Assembly (NCBI RefSeq): GCF_004795255.1
Contig: NZ_SSBQ01000002.1
Span: 2,685,501-2,749,500, forward strand
Origin: Streptomyces sp. RKND-216
GTDB taxonomy: Bacteria > Actinomycetota > Actinomycetes > Streptomycetales > Streptomycetaceae
Length of the DNA: 64,000 bases
Reading direction: 5' to 3'
Both the position numbers and the translations under genes were made by a program. The notes beneath the pieces were generated by a model. It ran no database searches. It was given only the letters and a program-made list of their open reading frames with translations, and was not told where the DNA came from. Positions 24,123-33,533 of the stretch are shown here, piece after piece (positions within the stretch are counted from its first letter, which is position 1; every line of letters starts with the position of its first letter).

Positions 24123-24577
24123 CCGGCGCCGTCGTCATGTGATCATCATCGGCTCGGGCCTGCGGGCTACGCCGCAGCGCTCTGCACCGCCCGCGCGTCG
24201 CTGGACCCGCTGGTCTTCGAGGGCTCCGTCACCGCCGGCGGCGCCCTCATGAACACGACCGAGGTGGAGAACTACCCGGGTTTCCGCGAGGGGATCATGT
24301 GGGCCCGGACCTGATGGACCAGATGCGCGCCCAGTCCGAGCGCTTCGGCGCCGAGCTGACCCCGGACGACGTCACGGCCGTGGACCTCTCCGGTGAGGTC
24401 AAGCCCGTCACCGACTCCGTCGGCACCGTCCACCGCGCCCGCACCGTGATCGTGGCCACCGGGTCCCCGCACCCGCAAGCTGGGCCTCCCCGGGGAGGAC
24501 GAGCTGTCCGGCCGGGGCGTCTCCTACTGCGCCACCTGCGACGGATTCTTCTTCCGCGACCAGGACACCGCCGTCGT
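24119..24577 (+). pseudogene. Decayed thioredoxin reductase (arsT-like)
   Basis: Fragments in different frames spell a thioredoxin reductase: [71 protein letters not shown], and the redox centre [18 protein letters not shown]. At least three or four small indels (near 24138, 24160, 24295 and 24470) break the frame, and sequence after the CATC region is lost. It overlapped arsC and once formed the arsenate reductase/thioredoxin reductase pair. Confidence 0.88.
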
Positions 24578-24660
24578 CCTACCCGTATTCGCAACTGGGT
24601 CGCACCTGGTCACAGGGGGTACGACGGCTGTAGCCGCAAGCGAGTCCCTGTGCCACCGTG

Positions 24661-25085
24661 GACCGTCATAGAGGTCGAAGAGCACCACCAAGGCCATGAC
24701 CACCACCACGACGGCCAGCGGAACGGTCGGGGCCACGGCCCGGGGCATGAGCACGGCTTGGAAGGTTCGCGTGTCGGGCGGTTGAGGCACCGGCTCGCGC
24801 ATCTCGTGACCCCTCACCGTCACGAGGCGGGCGACAAGGCCGACGCGGCGATGGAAACCTCGATCGAGGGAGGGGATGCGCATGCTGTGGATCTTGCTCG
24901 CCGTTCTCGGCGCGACCACCGTGGTCCAGGCCGTCATCGTCGCCCTGTCCGGTTCCGTGGCCCCGCTCGGGGACACGATCCACAACGCCGCCGACGCACT
25001 GACAGCCGTGCCGTTGGGCATCGCGTTCGTCCTCGGGCGGCGGGCGGCCAACCGCCGCTACGCCTACGGCTACGGCCGCGCGAAC
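24661..25085 (+). pseudogene. Decayed cation diffusion facilitator transporter
   Basis: The first part encodes a His-rich metal-binding N-terminus (GHDHHHDGQ...GHGPGHEHG) and KADAAMETSIEG. After a one-base shift near 24870 it continues as MRMLWILLAVLGATTVVQAV...GDTIHNAADALTAVPLGIAFVLGRRAANRRYAYGYGRA, the first two CDF helices with the conserved HN-AD metal-site motif. It is cut at about 25085, where unrelated sequence is joined. Confidence 0.8.
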
Positions 25086-25086
25086 A

Positions 25087-25194
25087 CTGGCTCCGGAAGC
25101 CAGCCGTCTGCTCACCGCCACGCGAAACGGCGAACTCGTCGGCTGGCTGAACATCCGCCGCGACGAAGTCCTCATGGTGCTCACCCCACTATGA
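25087..25194 (+). pseudogene. C-terminal fragment of an unidentified protein
   Basis: An open end LAPEASRLLTATRNGELVG...RRDEVLMVLTPL fused directly after the broken CDF gene. It reads as a genuine protein tail (regular codon bias and amphipathic strands), but I cannot name the family with certainty. Confidence 0.4.
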
Positions 25195-25361
25195 GTTGCC
25201 CCAGCGCCAGCCGGAAGGCGTCCGTGCGCAGCGCAGTCCCAGCACCACCTCAGACATGTGGGGCCCGGGTGGGGCCCCGGCCGGTGCCGTGAGCGGTTTT
25301 CGGCCTTTCTGCTTCACGTGCCGGCCAGGCGGCTTTCCGGTGAGCCGTCCGACAGTAAACT

Positions 25362-25377
25362 TCTACACACATGTAGA
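25362..25377. promoter_or_regulatory. BlaI/MecI-like operator
   Basis: TCTACA-CACA-TGTAGA, a perfect 6-bp inverted repeat with the TACA/TGTA form used by BlaI/MecI repressors. It lies about 90 bp before the small gene at 25468. A BlaI-family repressor is encoded at 28343-28744. Confidence 0.55.
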
Positions 25378-25467
25378 TACATCCGGGGTCTCTGGAGCCC
25401 CGGGCCGGAACAGGAAGCCGCGCCCGTGGAGCGAGCTCTACGGGCGTCAGTGCGAAAGGGTGCGTTG

Positions 25468-25689
25468 GTGACTGCGATCGATCTCGGCAAGGTGCTGGAC
25501 AAGGCGTGGGCGGACAAGGACCTGACAGAGGTCCTCGGTGCACCGGTCTCTGCCCTGAAAGGGGTGTCCGACCGTGACGGGGAACTGCTCAAGGAAGCCT
25601 TCGGTGTCATCACGGTTTCCGATCTCGCACGCCTGAAGTATGTCCGGTGGGCGCAGGCCCTGACCGAGCTCGGCACCGCCGGCAAGTAA
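25468..25689 (+). CDS. Small protein with helix-hairpin-helix-like motif
   Basis: A 73-residue protein starting with GTG (VTAIDLGKVLDKAWADKDLT) and AAAGGG upstream. The stretch ALKGVSDRDGELLKEAFGVITVSDLARLKYVRW resembles a helix-hairpin-helix ending in an 'AFGIxTVxDLA' pattern, found in proteins that recognise DNA or protein ends. It is 89 bp upstream of spo0M and may be co-transcribed with it from the BlaI-type promoter. Confidence 0.7.
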   Translation: MTAIDLGKVLDKAWADKDLTEVLGAPVSALKGVSDRDGELLKEAFGVITVSDLARLKYVRWAQALTELGTAGK

Positions 25690-25778
25690 ACCGCACAGCG
25701 ACATGACCGCGCGGTGCCGCGCCCTTCGCGGGGCCCTGCGGCACCGCGCTCGTTTCGACGAATGGAGTGGACGCCACC

Positions 25779-26756
25779 ATGGTGTTCAAGAAGCTGCTCG
25801 GCTCGCTCGGCATCGGCGGGCCCACGGTGGACACGGTCATCGACCCGGATCCCGCGCTGCCCGGCGGGACTCTGAGCGGCCAGGTACACCTCAGGGGCGG
25901 CGACACGGAGTTCGACATCGACCACGTCACCCTCGAACTCGTCGCACGAGTCGAGGCTGAACACGAGGACGGCGAGACCGAAGGCGTACTGGCCTTCGAG
26001 CGCTTCACCGTCGCCGGCGGCTTCCGCCTGTCCAAGGGCGAGCTGCGCAGCATCCCGTTCAGTGTGACGCTGCCGTGGGAGGCGCCGGTCACCGAGCTGC
26101 ACGGGCAATCGCTGGGGATCGCGCTCGGCGTGCGCACGGAGCTTGCCGTGGACGGCGCACGGGACTCGAGCGACCTGGATCCCCTCACCGTGCGGCCGCT
26201 ACCGGCGCAGGAAGCGGTCCTCGAAGCCCTCGGACAGCTCGGATTCGGATTCAAGTCCGCCGACCTGGAATGCGGACACATCAACGGTACTGGCCAGCAA
26301 CTGCCGTTCTACCAGGAGATCGAGCTCACCTCCGCTCCTCAGTACGCCCACGCCTTGCATGAGCTGGAGGTGACGTTCCTGAGCGGCCCCGGGGGCGTGG
26401 AAGTGGTTCTGGAGGCCGACAAGCCGGCGGGGTTCTTCTCCAGCGGCCACGACGTGGTCAACCGGTACGTCGTGGATCACGACACCGTTCCTCAGCGCGA
26501 CTGGAACACCGAGGTCGACTCCTGGATCCGCCAGATGCTCGACCACCACGGAACCGGCGCCCACGGCAACCCTCTTTCCGGTGGCGCGAGCCACCATGGC
26601 GACCACCATCACCACGGCGGTCATCACGGGCCGGGCATGGGCACCGCCGTCGCCGCCGGCGCGGTCGGGGTGGCCGGCGGCCTGGTCGCGGCAGAAGTCG
26701 TCGACGAGGTCGGCGACTTCTTCGAAGGGGATGAGGAGGAGGGCGACGAAGACTGA
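25779..26756 (+). CDS. spo0M: Sporulation-control protein Spo0M
   Basis: A 325-residue arrestin-like protein, MVFKKLLGSLGIGGPTVDTV..., with the typical Spo0M start and about 240 residues of beta-sandwich sequence (PGGTLSGQVHLRGGD, SIPFSVTLPWEAPVT). The C-terminus is peculiar: a His/Gly-rich stretch (HHGDHHHHGGHHGPG), a hydrophobic Gly/Ala/Val segment and an acidic tail (DFFEGDEEEGDED). The His run may bind metal. The ATG at 25779 is preferred to the GTG at 25767. Confidence 0.88.
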   Translation: MVFKKLLGSLGIGGPTVDTVIDPDPALPGGTLSGQVHLRGGDTEFDIDHVTLELVARVEAEHEDGETEGVLAFERFTVAGGFRLSKGELRSIPFSVTLPWEAPVTELHGQSLGIALGVRTELAVDGARDSSDLDPLTVRPLPAQEAVLEALGQLGFGFKSADLECGHINGTGQQLPFYQEIELTSAPQYAHALHELEVTFLSGPGGVEVVLEADKPAGFFSSGHDVVNRYVVDHDTVPQRDWNTEVDSWIRQMLDHHGTGAHGNPLSGGASHHGDHHHHGGHHGPGMGTAVAAGAVGVAGGLVAAEVVDEVGDFFEGDEEEGDED

Positions 26757-27401
26757 GCCCTCCGTGCGGGCCCCGGCCCTCCGTGCCGCCCCCGCACGCC
26801 AGGACTCCTCAGCCTCAGATCGTGGTCACGCCGGCAAGCGCCGCTCCCCCAACCCCTCGGACGGTAGCCGTCGCAGGCCCCGACGGCACTTCTTCGCTCC
26901 GAAGAGAAGCAGGATGACGACGACGCGTACGGCCGGACCCGGGCTCCGACCGGGGACTGTGGTTCTCACCAACGGTGCAGATGCACCAAGCCGGTTGCCG
27001 ACCGGTGCCCATTGGGACCGCGCGGCAGAACACGGCGTGTACGGCGGGTGCAAGGTCCACCGCCGTACGGGTCACGGTGAGGGCGACCCCCGGTCGAGGG
27101 AGGGCCGGGCACCAGGCGCTGAGCGAAGGCGTGAAGGGTGCCCGGCGTGCGGGGGGCCGGGTTCTCGGGCGGGGTCAGACGTTGACACCGAAGTCGGAGG
27201 CGATCCCCGCCAGACCGCTGACGTACCCCTGACCGACCGCCCGGAACTTCCACATCAGCCGCACTCAAGAAGATCCACAGTACTGTAGAAATCGGCGACA
27301 TCACCGCAGCCCGAAGTCCACTCGACGTCACCGCAGCAGGCACTCGGCTCGGCACTCGACTCTGACGGCTCGCGGCGAGGCCGTGGACGCGCAGGTGCGG
27401 A
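26757..27401. other. Gene-poor stretch with an orphan BlaI-like palindrome
   Basis: No convincing gene in 645 bp. It contains ACAGTACTGT (27277-27286) with flanking CC/AG, giving CACAGTACTGTAG, a BlaI/MecI-type palindrome. No gene starts within reach of it on either strand, so a controlled gene may have been lost. Confidence 0.5.
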
Positions 27402-28337
27402 CTACAGCACCGTAGCGGCGTGCAGGATCATCGCGAGTGCCGTCGCCGCGAAGACCGCCGACACAACGGAGGCGACACTCCCGGCCGCCGCCATCCACGC
27501 CGCGACCCCTGCGGCGGTCCCCGCCGGAGGCCAGCTACGCACAGGCGGTGACGGGGCCAGCAGCGCGGCAACGCGACGCGGCACCGGCCCCGGTGCCGCA
27601 AGCTGCGCCAGGCCGGGCACGGAGGCACGGCCTGCGAGGAGCGCCGCACGCGCCACGGCACGCGCCACGACCCGGCGGCTGCCCACCTCTCCTGCCGCTT
27701 CCTCGTCCGCCCACCGCTCGGTGTGATAGGCGATCTCGTCCCGCAGCGGGAGCAACAGCGGATTCGCCCGCGCCGCCAACTGCCCGAGCAACGAGAGCCG
27801 GTGATGCGCCTGCCGGAGGTGCGCCCGCTCATGCGCCAGCACCACGTGTCGTTCGTCGGAATCCAACTGCTCAAGGAGCGCCGTCGACACCACGATCCGC
27901 CCCGTACCGCAGCGGCCCGGCAGGGCATAGGCGTAAGCGGCATCGTCCGGCAGCACCGCCAACTCCCCAACCGGCAGACCCGCCAGCGCACGGTGCGCCC
28001 GCACACGTGCCGAGCAATGCCGGCAAAGCGTCACCGCCCAGCCTGCGAGCACCACGACGAGAGCCACGATGGACACCTCACCGAAGTACTCCTCATGGGG
28101 CACCGCCTCCCGGACGTCCGGGTCCGACCACCCGTCCGGCAGCGGGTTGCCCGGCAATTGAGCCGTTCCCACGACCATCAGCAGCCCGAGACACAGCGTG
28201 CTGCACAGCCCCAGCAAAGCTCCCACAGCAGTCAGCAGACGAGCAGCAGCACGTGGATGCAGATGCTGCCCGGCCAGCCGCGCGATCGGCACAGCAGTCA
28301 GGGGCAGTACCAGAGGCAGAAAGACGAAGACGCCCAC
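27402..28337 (-). CDS. M56/BlaR1-like membrane zinc metalloprotease
   Basis: A 311-residue protein. Two or three N-terminal membrane helices and one near residue 95 flank a cytoplasmic zinc protease domain with the HExxH motif in VLAHERAHLRQAHH (about residue 165) and the later Glu in ERWADEEAA. A final hydrophobic helix ends the protein. It lacks the extracellular penicillin-sensing domain of BlaR1. It lies five bases after the BlaI gene, the usual sensor-protease/repressor pair, so it probably degrades or inactivates that repressor. Confidence 0.88.
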   Translation of the reverse strand: MGVFVFLPLVLPLTAVPIARLAGQHLHPRAAARLLTAVGALLGLCSTLCLGLLMVVGTAQLPGNPLPDGWSDPDVREAVPHEEYFGEVSIVALVVVLAGWAVTLCRHCSARVRAHRALAGLPVGELAVLPDDAAYAYALPGRCGTGRIVVSTALLEQLDSDERHVVLAHERAHLRQAHHRLSLLGQLAARANPLLLPLRDEIAYHTERWADEEAAGEVGSRRVVARAVARAALLAGRASVPGLAQLAAPGPVPRRVAALLAPSPPVRSWPPAGTAAGVAAWMAAAGSVASVVSAVFAATALAMILHAATVL

Positions 28338-28342
28338 GCCGC

Positions 28343-28744
28343 CTACTCTCCCCGCCCCTCGCTGCCATACAGCAACTCCCGCAAGACCGACTCGTCGCCT
28401 TCGGACAGCCCGGTCACGAAACGGGCAAGCACCGCGCCACGGTCCGTCTCGCCATCCAGGACGCGCCGCATTCTCAGTGCGGCCAACCCCGCTTCGTCCG
28501 AAAGCGCGCGCCAGGCGAACGCCCGGCCCTCTCGCTCCCGGGAGACCGCGCCTTTGGCATGGAGGCGGGTAAGGATCGTCATGATCGTTGTGTAGGCCAG
28601 ATCGAGGGCGAGCCGCTCCCGCAGCCAGCCTGCCGTCACCGGACCCGGAGCCTGCGCCAACGCCGACAGCACAAGTCCCTCCAGCTCACCCTGACCGCGG
28701 CGCCGTGCATGTGCAGCCGCCCCATCGGGCTCCTGGGATTCCAC
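28343..28744 (-). CDS. BlaI/MecI/CopY-family repressor
   Basis: A 133-residue winged-helix repressor. The family core is GELEGLVLSALAQAPGPVTAGWLRERLALDLAYTTIMTILTRLHAKGAVSREREGRAFAWRAL, including the TTIMTILTRLxxKG recognition helix; the C-terminal half is the dimerisation/protease-target helix region. The GTG at 28744 has GGAGG upstream. BlaI-like palindromes at 25362 and 27277 may be its targets. Confidence 0.92.
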   Translation of the reverse strand: MESQEPDGAAAHARRRGQGELEGLVLSALAQAPGPVTAGWLRERLALDLAYTTIMTILTRLHAKGAVSREREGRAFAWRALSDEAGLAALRMRRVLDGETDRGAVLARFVTGLSEGDESVLRELLYGSEGRGE

Positions 28745-29064
28745 ACACCCACCTCCTGCCGACCTCACCTTGTGCAATCCCATGGTAGGGAGCAGCTACG
28801 AGACCGCTCTCCCGGGACTCGGGCAGGTCGAGATGACAGGGGTCGAGCCTCGCTTCGCCCGAGGGAGACCGAGCTCCACGGCCCGTCACAAAGTCATCCG
28901 ACTGAAGCGGCCCCGCACGGGATGCGCTCCCGATGGAACGGTGAACGGCGAATGGGGCGGGCAACGTGCGTACGTCGTCACGCTGCTCTGTCGGTGCTCG
29001 CGGCTAGCCTTCGCAGAGTGGGAGTGGTTCCCTCAGACTCTTCTCTACGTGCACCGGAGATGTG

Positions 29065-29511
29065 ATGGCTGGACAGTTCGATGTGGTCGCGGAGATCGAC
29101 CGGCCGGTCGAGGAGGTGTTCGCGTTTCTCGCGGACGGGGAGAACGACCCGAAGTTCAGTCCCCGGGTGCTGGAGATGAAAAAGACCACCGACGGCCCCA
29201 CGGGCGTCGGGACGGTGTTCCGGAGCACAGTGAAGGACGCCGGGGTGAAGACCCGCCGGGAGTTCCGGATCACCGGGTTCGACGCGCCTCGCAGCATGCG
29301 CTGGACGGAGACGTCGAAGAACCTCGTCACCGGCGAGGGCGGTTACGACCTGGAGCCGCTGGGCGAGGGCCGGACGCGGGTGCGGCTGTTCAACACCCTG
29401 ACGGGCCACGGAGTGGGCAGGCTGATCGTCGGCCCCGCGCTCAAGGCGGCGCGGAAGGAGGCCGAGGACTTCGGGCGGCGCATCAAGACAGCGGTTGAGG
29501 AGGCCCGTTGA
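29065..29511 (+). CDS. SRPBCC / polyketide cyclase-like protein
   Basis: A 148-residue START-like protein, MAGQFDVVAEIDRPVEEVFA, with the typical order: strand, PVEEVFAFLADGENDPKFSP helix, TTDGPTGVGTVF, RREFRITGFDAPRSMRW, and a long C-terminal helix. These proteins bind hydrophobic ligands in a cavity; no substrate can be inferred. The ATG has GGAGA five bases upstream. The 320 bases before it (28745-29064) show no gene. Confidence 0.85.
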   Translation: MAGQFDVVAEIDRPVEEVFAFLADGENDPKFSPRVLEMKKTTDGPTGVGTVFRSTVKDAGVKTRREFRITGFDAPRSMRWTETSKNLVTGEGGYDLEPLGEGRTRVRLFNTLTGHGVGRLIVGPALKAARKEAEDFGRRIKTAVEEAR

Positions 29512-29553
29512 CTGCGCGAAGAGCCCCCTGCACGTCGGTGGGCGGGGGGGGTG

Positions 29554-29940
29554 TCAGCGGCCCAGCAGGTGACGGCCGCGGCCGTGGAGGCGCAGGTCGT
29601 GGTCCACCGGATACGGCGCGGTGAGGACGGAGTCCCGCCACACGAACGGTTCCAGTGTGCCCAGTACCGCCGGGAGACCGCCGTCCAGCGCGTCCAGATG
29701 CCCTTCCCGGTCGGCGGCGACGGTGGCCTCGACCTCGCTCCAGTCCGGCAGGATCAGCCGGGTGTGGAAGTGCCGTGCCGCGTCGGCGACCCCGCCGAGC
29801 AGCGCCCGGTCGCCGGAGGCCAGGCGGCGTGTCCACCCGGGCAGCGGACGGTGCCGGGCGGCCGAGACGACTCCGGTCAGCCCGGCGGCGGTCAGCGTGG
29901 AGACCGAGGTGATCAGCGCGACGGCGACGGTGCCGTTCAC
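29554..29940 (-). CDS. Unknown small protein with N-terminal membrane helix
   Basis: A 128-residue protein starting with GTG (VNGTVAVALITSVSTLTAAGL), a hydrophobic first 25 residues, then a soluble Arg-rich part (PLPGWTRRLASGDRALLGGVADAARHFHTRLILPDW). GGGAGAAAGCGGGA precedes the start. No family is recognised. Confidence 0.6.
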   Translation of the reverse strand: MNGTVAVALITSVSTLTAAGLTGVVSAARHRPLPGWTRRLASGDRALLGGVADAARHFHTRLILPDWSEVEATVAADREGHLDALDGGLPAVLGTLEPFVWRDSVLTAPYPVDHDLRLHGRGRHLLGR

Positions 29941-30170
29941 GTCCCGCTTTCTCCCGCCGCCGCTCGGGTGGCCGTGCGGCACCCCCGTCACGCCGATGCC
30001 GTAGCAGCACCCGACGGGGATCCGGGCCCGTGCCCCGGGCCATCGGTGTGACGGGCGTGCGCCGTTCGGATGGGGGCGGCCCTCCCGCCGCGAACCGCGC
30101 GTGCGGGGCGGCAATGACTCGGCCCGACGTACGACCGCCAGAAGGGCGGGCGCGCCGAAGGGTGAGGGCG

Positions 30171-31427
30171 ATGCCGATGGCTGCAACGGGATTCGGGACC
30201 GGTTCGCCGTCCCGCGCACGGGACGGGCGCAGGGGCGGGAGGCGCCGCGCCGCGTTCGCGGCCGGCGTGCTGACCGCGGCGACCCTGCTGACGTTCGGGG
30301 GTGCCGGTACCGGCACCGCGCAGGCAGCGCCGGAGCTGTGCTTCGGCCGTGCGGCCACGGTGACCGGCACGAACGGTACGCCCGGCGACGACGTCATCAT
30401 CGGCACCCCGGGGCACGACACGATCGACGGCCTCGGCGGCGACGACGTCATCTGCGGCCTGGGCGGCATCGACGTGCTCGTCGGCGGGCCGGGGAACGAC
30501 ACCGTGCACGGCGGCGCCGGGCCCGACACCGTCGTCGGCGACTCGCTCAGCCTCGGCGCCGCCGCGAGCGGCGGCGGCGCGGACACCCTCTACGGCGGGC
30601 CCGGGCCGGACGACGTCATCGGCGACGGGTACGCCCCGCACGGCCGGGCCACCGGCGCGGGCGCCGACCGGCTCTCCGGCGGGCGGGGCCCGGATGTCCT
30701 GGTCGGCGACGCCAAGGGCATGCAGGCGAGCGGCGGCGGCGCGGACACCCTGGAGGGCGACGCCGGGGACGACGTCCTGGTCGGTGACTCCGTCGCGGAG
30801 GACGGCGACGCGTACGGCGCGGGCAGCGACGTGCTGCGCGAGGGCGCGGGCTCCGCGGGGGCGGCGTTCGGCGACAGCGTGGCCTTCGTCGGCTCCGCGA
30901 CGGGCTACGGCGGCCACGATGTGGTGGACCTCGGCGAGGACGGCGGCATGTTCGCCATCGGCGACCACCTCACACCCGACGGTACCGCCGTCGGCTCCGG
31001 CGACGACATGCTGATCGGTGGCAGCGCGGCGGAGATGATGCTGGTCGGCGACAGCGCGGTGGGCGACGGCACGGTGGCGACCGCGGGCAGCGACACGGTG
31101 TTCGGCCGGGGCGGCGACGACGCGCTGTTCGGTGACAACGCCGACAACACGGCCGTACGCGCGGTCGGGACGGCAGGCGGCGCGGACCGCCTGTACGGCG
31201 GCGCCGGCGCCGACCGGCTCGACGCCGGACCGGGCGCCAACCTGCTGGACGGCGGCGCGGACACCGACGCCTGCGGCCGTACGGCGTCCACGGCGACGGA
31301 CTTCGCCACCCACTGCGAGGACGCGCTGCGCCCGCTGCGTGAAGCGGCCACCCTCAGCGACGAGGTCGGCGCCGCACAGGCCGCCCATCGCGCCCGCCTG
31401 CACGGCGCCAGCCCCTCCGCAGGGTAG
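30171..31427 (+). CDS. Secreted calcium-binding RTX-repeat protein
   Basis: A 418-residue protein. A long signal peptide with an Arg-rich n-region (GRRGGRRRAAFAAGVLTAATLL) ends near GTAQA-APELC. The mature part is filled with RTX nonapeptides of the GGxGxDxUx type (GLGGDDVICGLGGIDVLVGG, GRGGDDALFG, GGAGADRLDAG), which fold into a calcium-bound parallel beta-roll. The final 60 residues include a paired Cys (DACGRT...THCED) and a helical tail. No lipase or protease domain is present, so the role is probably structural or adhesive. Confidence 0.86.
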   Translation: MPMAATGFGTGSPSRARDGRRGGRRRAAFAAGVLTAATLLTFGGAGTGTAQAAPELCFGRAATVTGTNGTPGDDVIIGTPGHDTIDGLGGDDVICGLGGIDVLVGGPGNDTVHGGAGPDTVVGDSLSLGAAASGGGADTLYGGPGPDDVIGDGYAPHGRATGAGADRLSGGRGPDVLVGDAKGMQASGGGADTLEGDAGDDVLVGDSVAEDGDAYGAGSDVLREGAGSAGAAFGDSVAFVGSATGYGGHDVVDLGEDGGMFAIGDHLTPDGTAVGSGDDMLIGGSAAEMMLVGDSAVGDGTVATAGSDTVFGRGGDDALFGDNADNTAVRAVGTAGGADRLYGGAGADRLDAGPGANLLDGGADTDACGRTASTATDFATHCEDALRPLREAATLSDEVGAAQAAHRARLHGASPSAG

Positions 31428-31654
31428 GCGCACCCGGCACCACGCTCCGGTCCGCCCGTCAGGCTCCCGCCCGGCGGGCGGACCGCTGTGCCCAGCCGGG
31501 CAGCGGAAGGCCCGCGAACGCCGTCCACAGGGTGGGGACGAGGCCGGGCGAGGCCTGGACCGGCCGGTGTTGCCGAACGGCGTCTCGGTGCCCAGCAGCA
31601 GTCGCGTCCGAAAGGAGCGGCGCCGTCCGCCCTCCGGTCGGCCCGGTGGGCGTG

Positions 31655-32278
31655 TCAGCCGAGGGCGGCGGTCTCGGCGGCGATGGTGGTGTCGGGGCCG
31701 TGGCCGGTGTGAACGGTGGTGTCGGGCGGGAGGGTGAGGAGGCGGGCGCGGATGGAGGCGACGATGACGTCGTGGTCGCTGTAGGAGCGGCCGGTGGCGC
31801 CGGGGCCGCCCTGGAAGAGGGTGTCGCCGGTGAAGACGGCGCCCAGGGCGGGGGCGTGGAAGCAGACGGCGCCGGGGGCGTGGCCCGGGGTGTGCAGGAC
31901 AAGGAGTTCGGTGCCGGCGACGTCGAGGCGCTGCCCGTCGGCGAGGTCGGCGTCCCAGTGGTCGTCGGGGTGGGTGAGTTCCCACAGCGGACGGTCATCG
32001 GGGTGCAGGAGGACCGGCGCCCCGGTGGCGGCGCGCAGCCGGGGTGCGACGCGGACGTGGTCGTCGTGGGCGTGGGTGCACAGGATCGCCTTGACGTGCC
32101 GCCCGGCGACGGCCTGCAGGATGCGGTCGGTGTCGTGGGGGGCGTCGATGACGACGCACTCGCGGTCGTCGCCGACGATCCACACGTTGTTGTCGACGTC
32201 GTGGGTCTCGCCGTCGAGGCTGAACGTGCCGGAGGTGACGGCGTGGTCGACGCGCAGCGAGGCGGAGGGGGTGGTCAC
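31655..32278 (-). CDS. MBL-fold metallohydrolase, linked to mycothiol formaldehyde dehydrogenase
   Basis: A 207-residue metallo-beta-lactamase fold protein. The metal motif THAHDDH (about residue 78), the later GHAPGAVCF and [11 protein letters not shown]sp, and the final TGHGPDT His are all present. The GTG start overlaps the dehydrogenase stop (GTGA), so the two are coupled. This pairing is common in actinobacteria, and the enzyme probably hydrolyses the S-formylmycothiol product or a related thioester. Confidence 0.85.
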   Translation of the reverse strand: MTTPSASLRVDHAVTSGTFSLDGETHDVDNNVWIVGDDRECVVIDAPHDTDRILQAVAGRHVKAILCTHAHDDHVRVAPRLRAATGAPVLLHPDDRPLWELTHPDDHWDADLADGQRLDVAGTELLVLHTPGHAPGAVCFHAPALGAVFTGDTLFQGGPGATGRSYSDHDVIVASIRARLLTLPPDTTVHTGHGPDTTIAAETAALG

Positions 32279-33360
32279 AGGATCACCACCGAGCGGAGGA
32301 CGTCGCCGCGGTGCATGCGGTCGAAGGCGGCCTCGACGTCGTCCAGGGCGATGCGTTCGGAGACGAACGCGTCGAGGTCGAGGCGGCCCTGCCGGTAGAG
32401 GTCGACCAGCAGCGGGAAGTCGCGCGACGGCAGGCAGTCGCCGTACCAGCTGGACTTGAGCGAGCCGCCGCGTCCGAAGACGTCCAGCAGCGGGATGTCG
32501 GGGAAGGACATGTCGGGGGTGGGCACACCGACGAGGACGACGGTGCCGGCGAGGTCGCGGGCGTAAAAGGCCTGCCGGTAGGTCTCGGGGCGGCCGACGG
32601 CCTCGATGACGACGTCGGCGCCGAAGCCGCCGGTGAGTTCGCGGATCGCCTCGACGGGGTCGGTCTGCGCACCGTTGACGGTGTGCGTGGCGCCGAGGCC
32701 CTTCGCCCACTCCAGTTTGCGGTCGTCGACGTCGACGGCGATGACGCGGGAGGCGCCTGCCAGGCGGGAGCCGGCGACGGCGGCGCTACCGACTCCGCCG
32801 CAGCCGATGACGGCGACGTTCATGCCGCGGCCGACCCGGCCGGTGTTGAGGGCGGCGCCGATGCCCGCCATGACGCCGCAGCCGAGGAGGCCGACGGCGG
32901 CCGGGGAGGCGTCGGGGTCGACCTTGGTGCACTGGCCGGCGTGCACGAGGGTCTTCTCCGCGAAGGCGCCGATGCCGAGCGCGGGGCTCAGGGGTGTGCC
33001 GTCGGCGAGGGTCATCGGCTGCGCGGCGTTGTGGGTGGCGAAGCAGTACCAGGGCTGTCCGCGCAGGCAGGCGCGGCACTGCCCGCACACCGCCCGCCAG
33101 TTGAGGACGACGAAGTCGCCGGGTGCGAGGCCCTCGACGCCGTCGCCGACGGCTTCGACCACGCCGGCCGCCTCGTGGCCGAGGAGGAAGGGGAAGTCGT
33201 CGTTGATGCCGCCCTGCCGGTAGTGCAGGTCGGTGTGGCAGACGCCGCAGGCCTGCACCCGTACCAGGGCCTCGCCGGGGCCGGGGTCGGGGACGGTGAT
33301 CGTCTCCACGGTGAGGGGTGCGTCCTTCTCCCTCGCCACGACGGCACGTACCTGTTGCAT
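32275..33360 (-). CDS. S-(hydroxymethyl)mycothiol dehydrogenase
   Basis: A 361-residue zinc-dependent medium-chain dehydrogenase oxidising the mycothiol-formaldehyde adduct. Catalytic zinc ligands are in CGVCHTD (about 38) and GHEAAG; the structural zinc Cys4 lobe is [15 protein letters not shown]; the NAD motif is [14 protein letters not shown] (about 185). [14 protein letters not shown] is characteristic of the mycothiol class (MscR/AdhE2). The ATG at 33360 has AGGAG eight bases upstream. Confidence 0.93.
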   Translation of the reverse strand: MQQVRAVVAREKDAPLTVETITVPDPGPGEALVRVQACGVCHTDLHYRQGGINDDFPFLLGHEAAGVVEAVGDGVEGLAPGDFVVLNWRAVCGQCRACLRGQPWYCFATHNAAQPMTLADGTPLSPALGIGAFAEKTLVHAGQCTKVDPDASPAAVGLLGCGVMAGIGAALNTGRVGRGMNVAVIGCGGVGSAAVAGSRLAGASRVIAVDVDDRKLEWAKGLGATHTVNGAQTDPVEAIRELTGGFGADVVIEAVGRPETYRQAFYARDLAGTVVLVGVPTPDMSFPDIPLLDVFGRGGSLKSSWYGDCLPSRDFPLLVDLYRQGRLDLDAFVSERIALDDVEAAFDRMHRGDVLRSVVIL

Positions 33361-33533
33361 CCGGCTGCTCCTGTCGTTCGCCGCTGGTGTCGTCCCACGG
33401 GTGCGCGTGCCCATCCTCCCCGCACTCACCCCTCCCGACGCGGGAGACACACGGCCTACTCAGCGGCCGGCGGCGAGAGCGGCGAAGGTGGCCAGGTGCG
33501 GGCGGCCGGACGGGGGGCGGCCCCGTGCGGTGC

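Noticed and set aside
25196-25471. Frame between the graveyard and the helix-hairpin-helix gene
   Set aside because: Spans the BlaI-like operator and promoter; composition is not protein-like.
30171-31427. RTX protein as a type I-secreted haemolysin
   Set aside because: It has a Sec-type signal peptide, no lipase, protease or pore-forming domain, and no type I export genes nearby.
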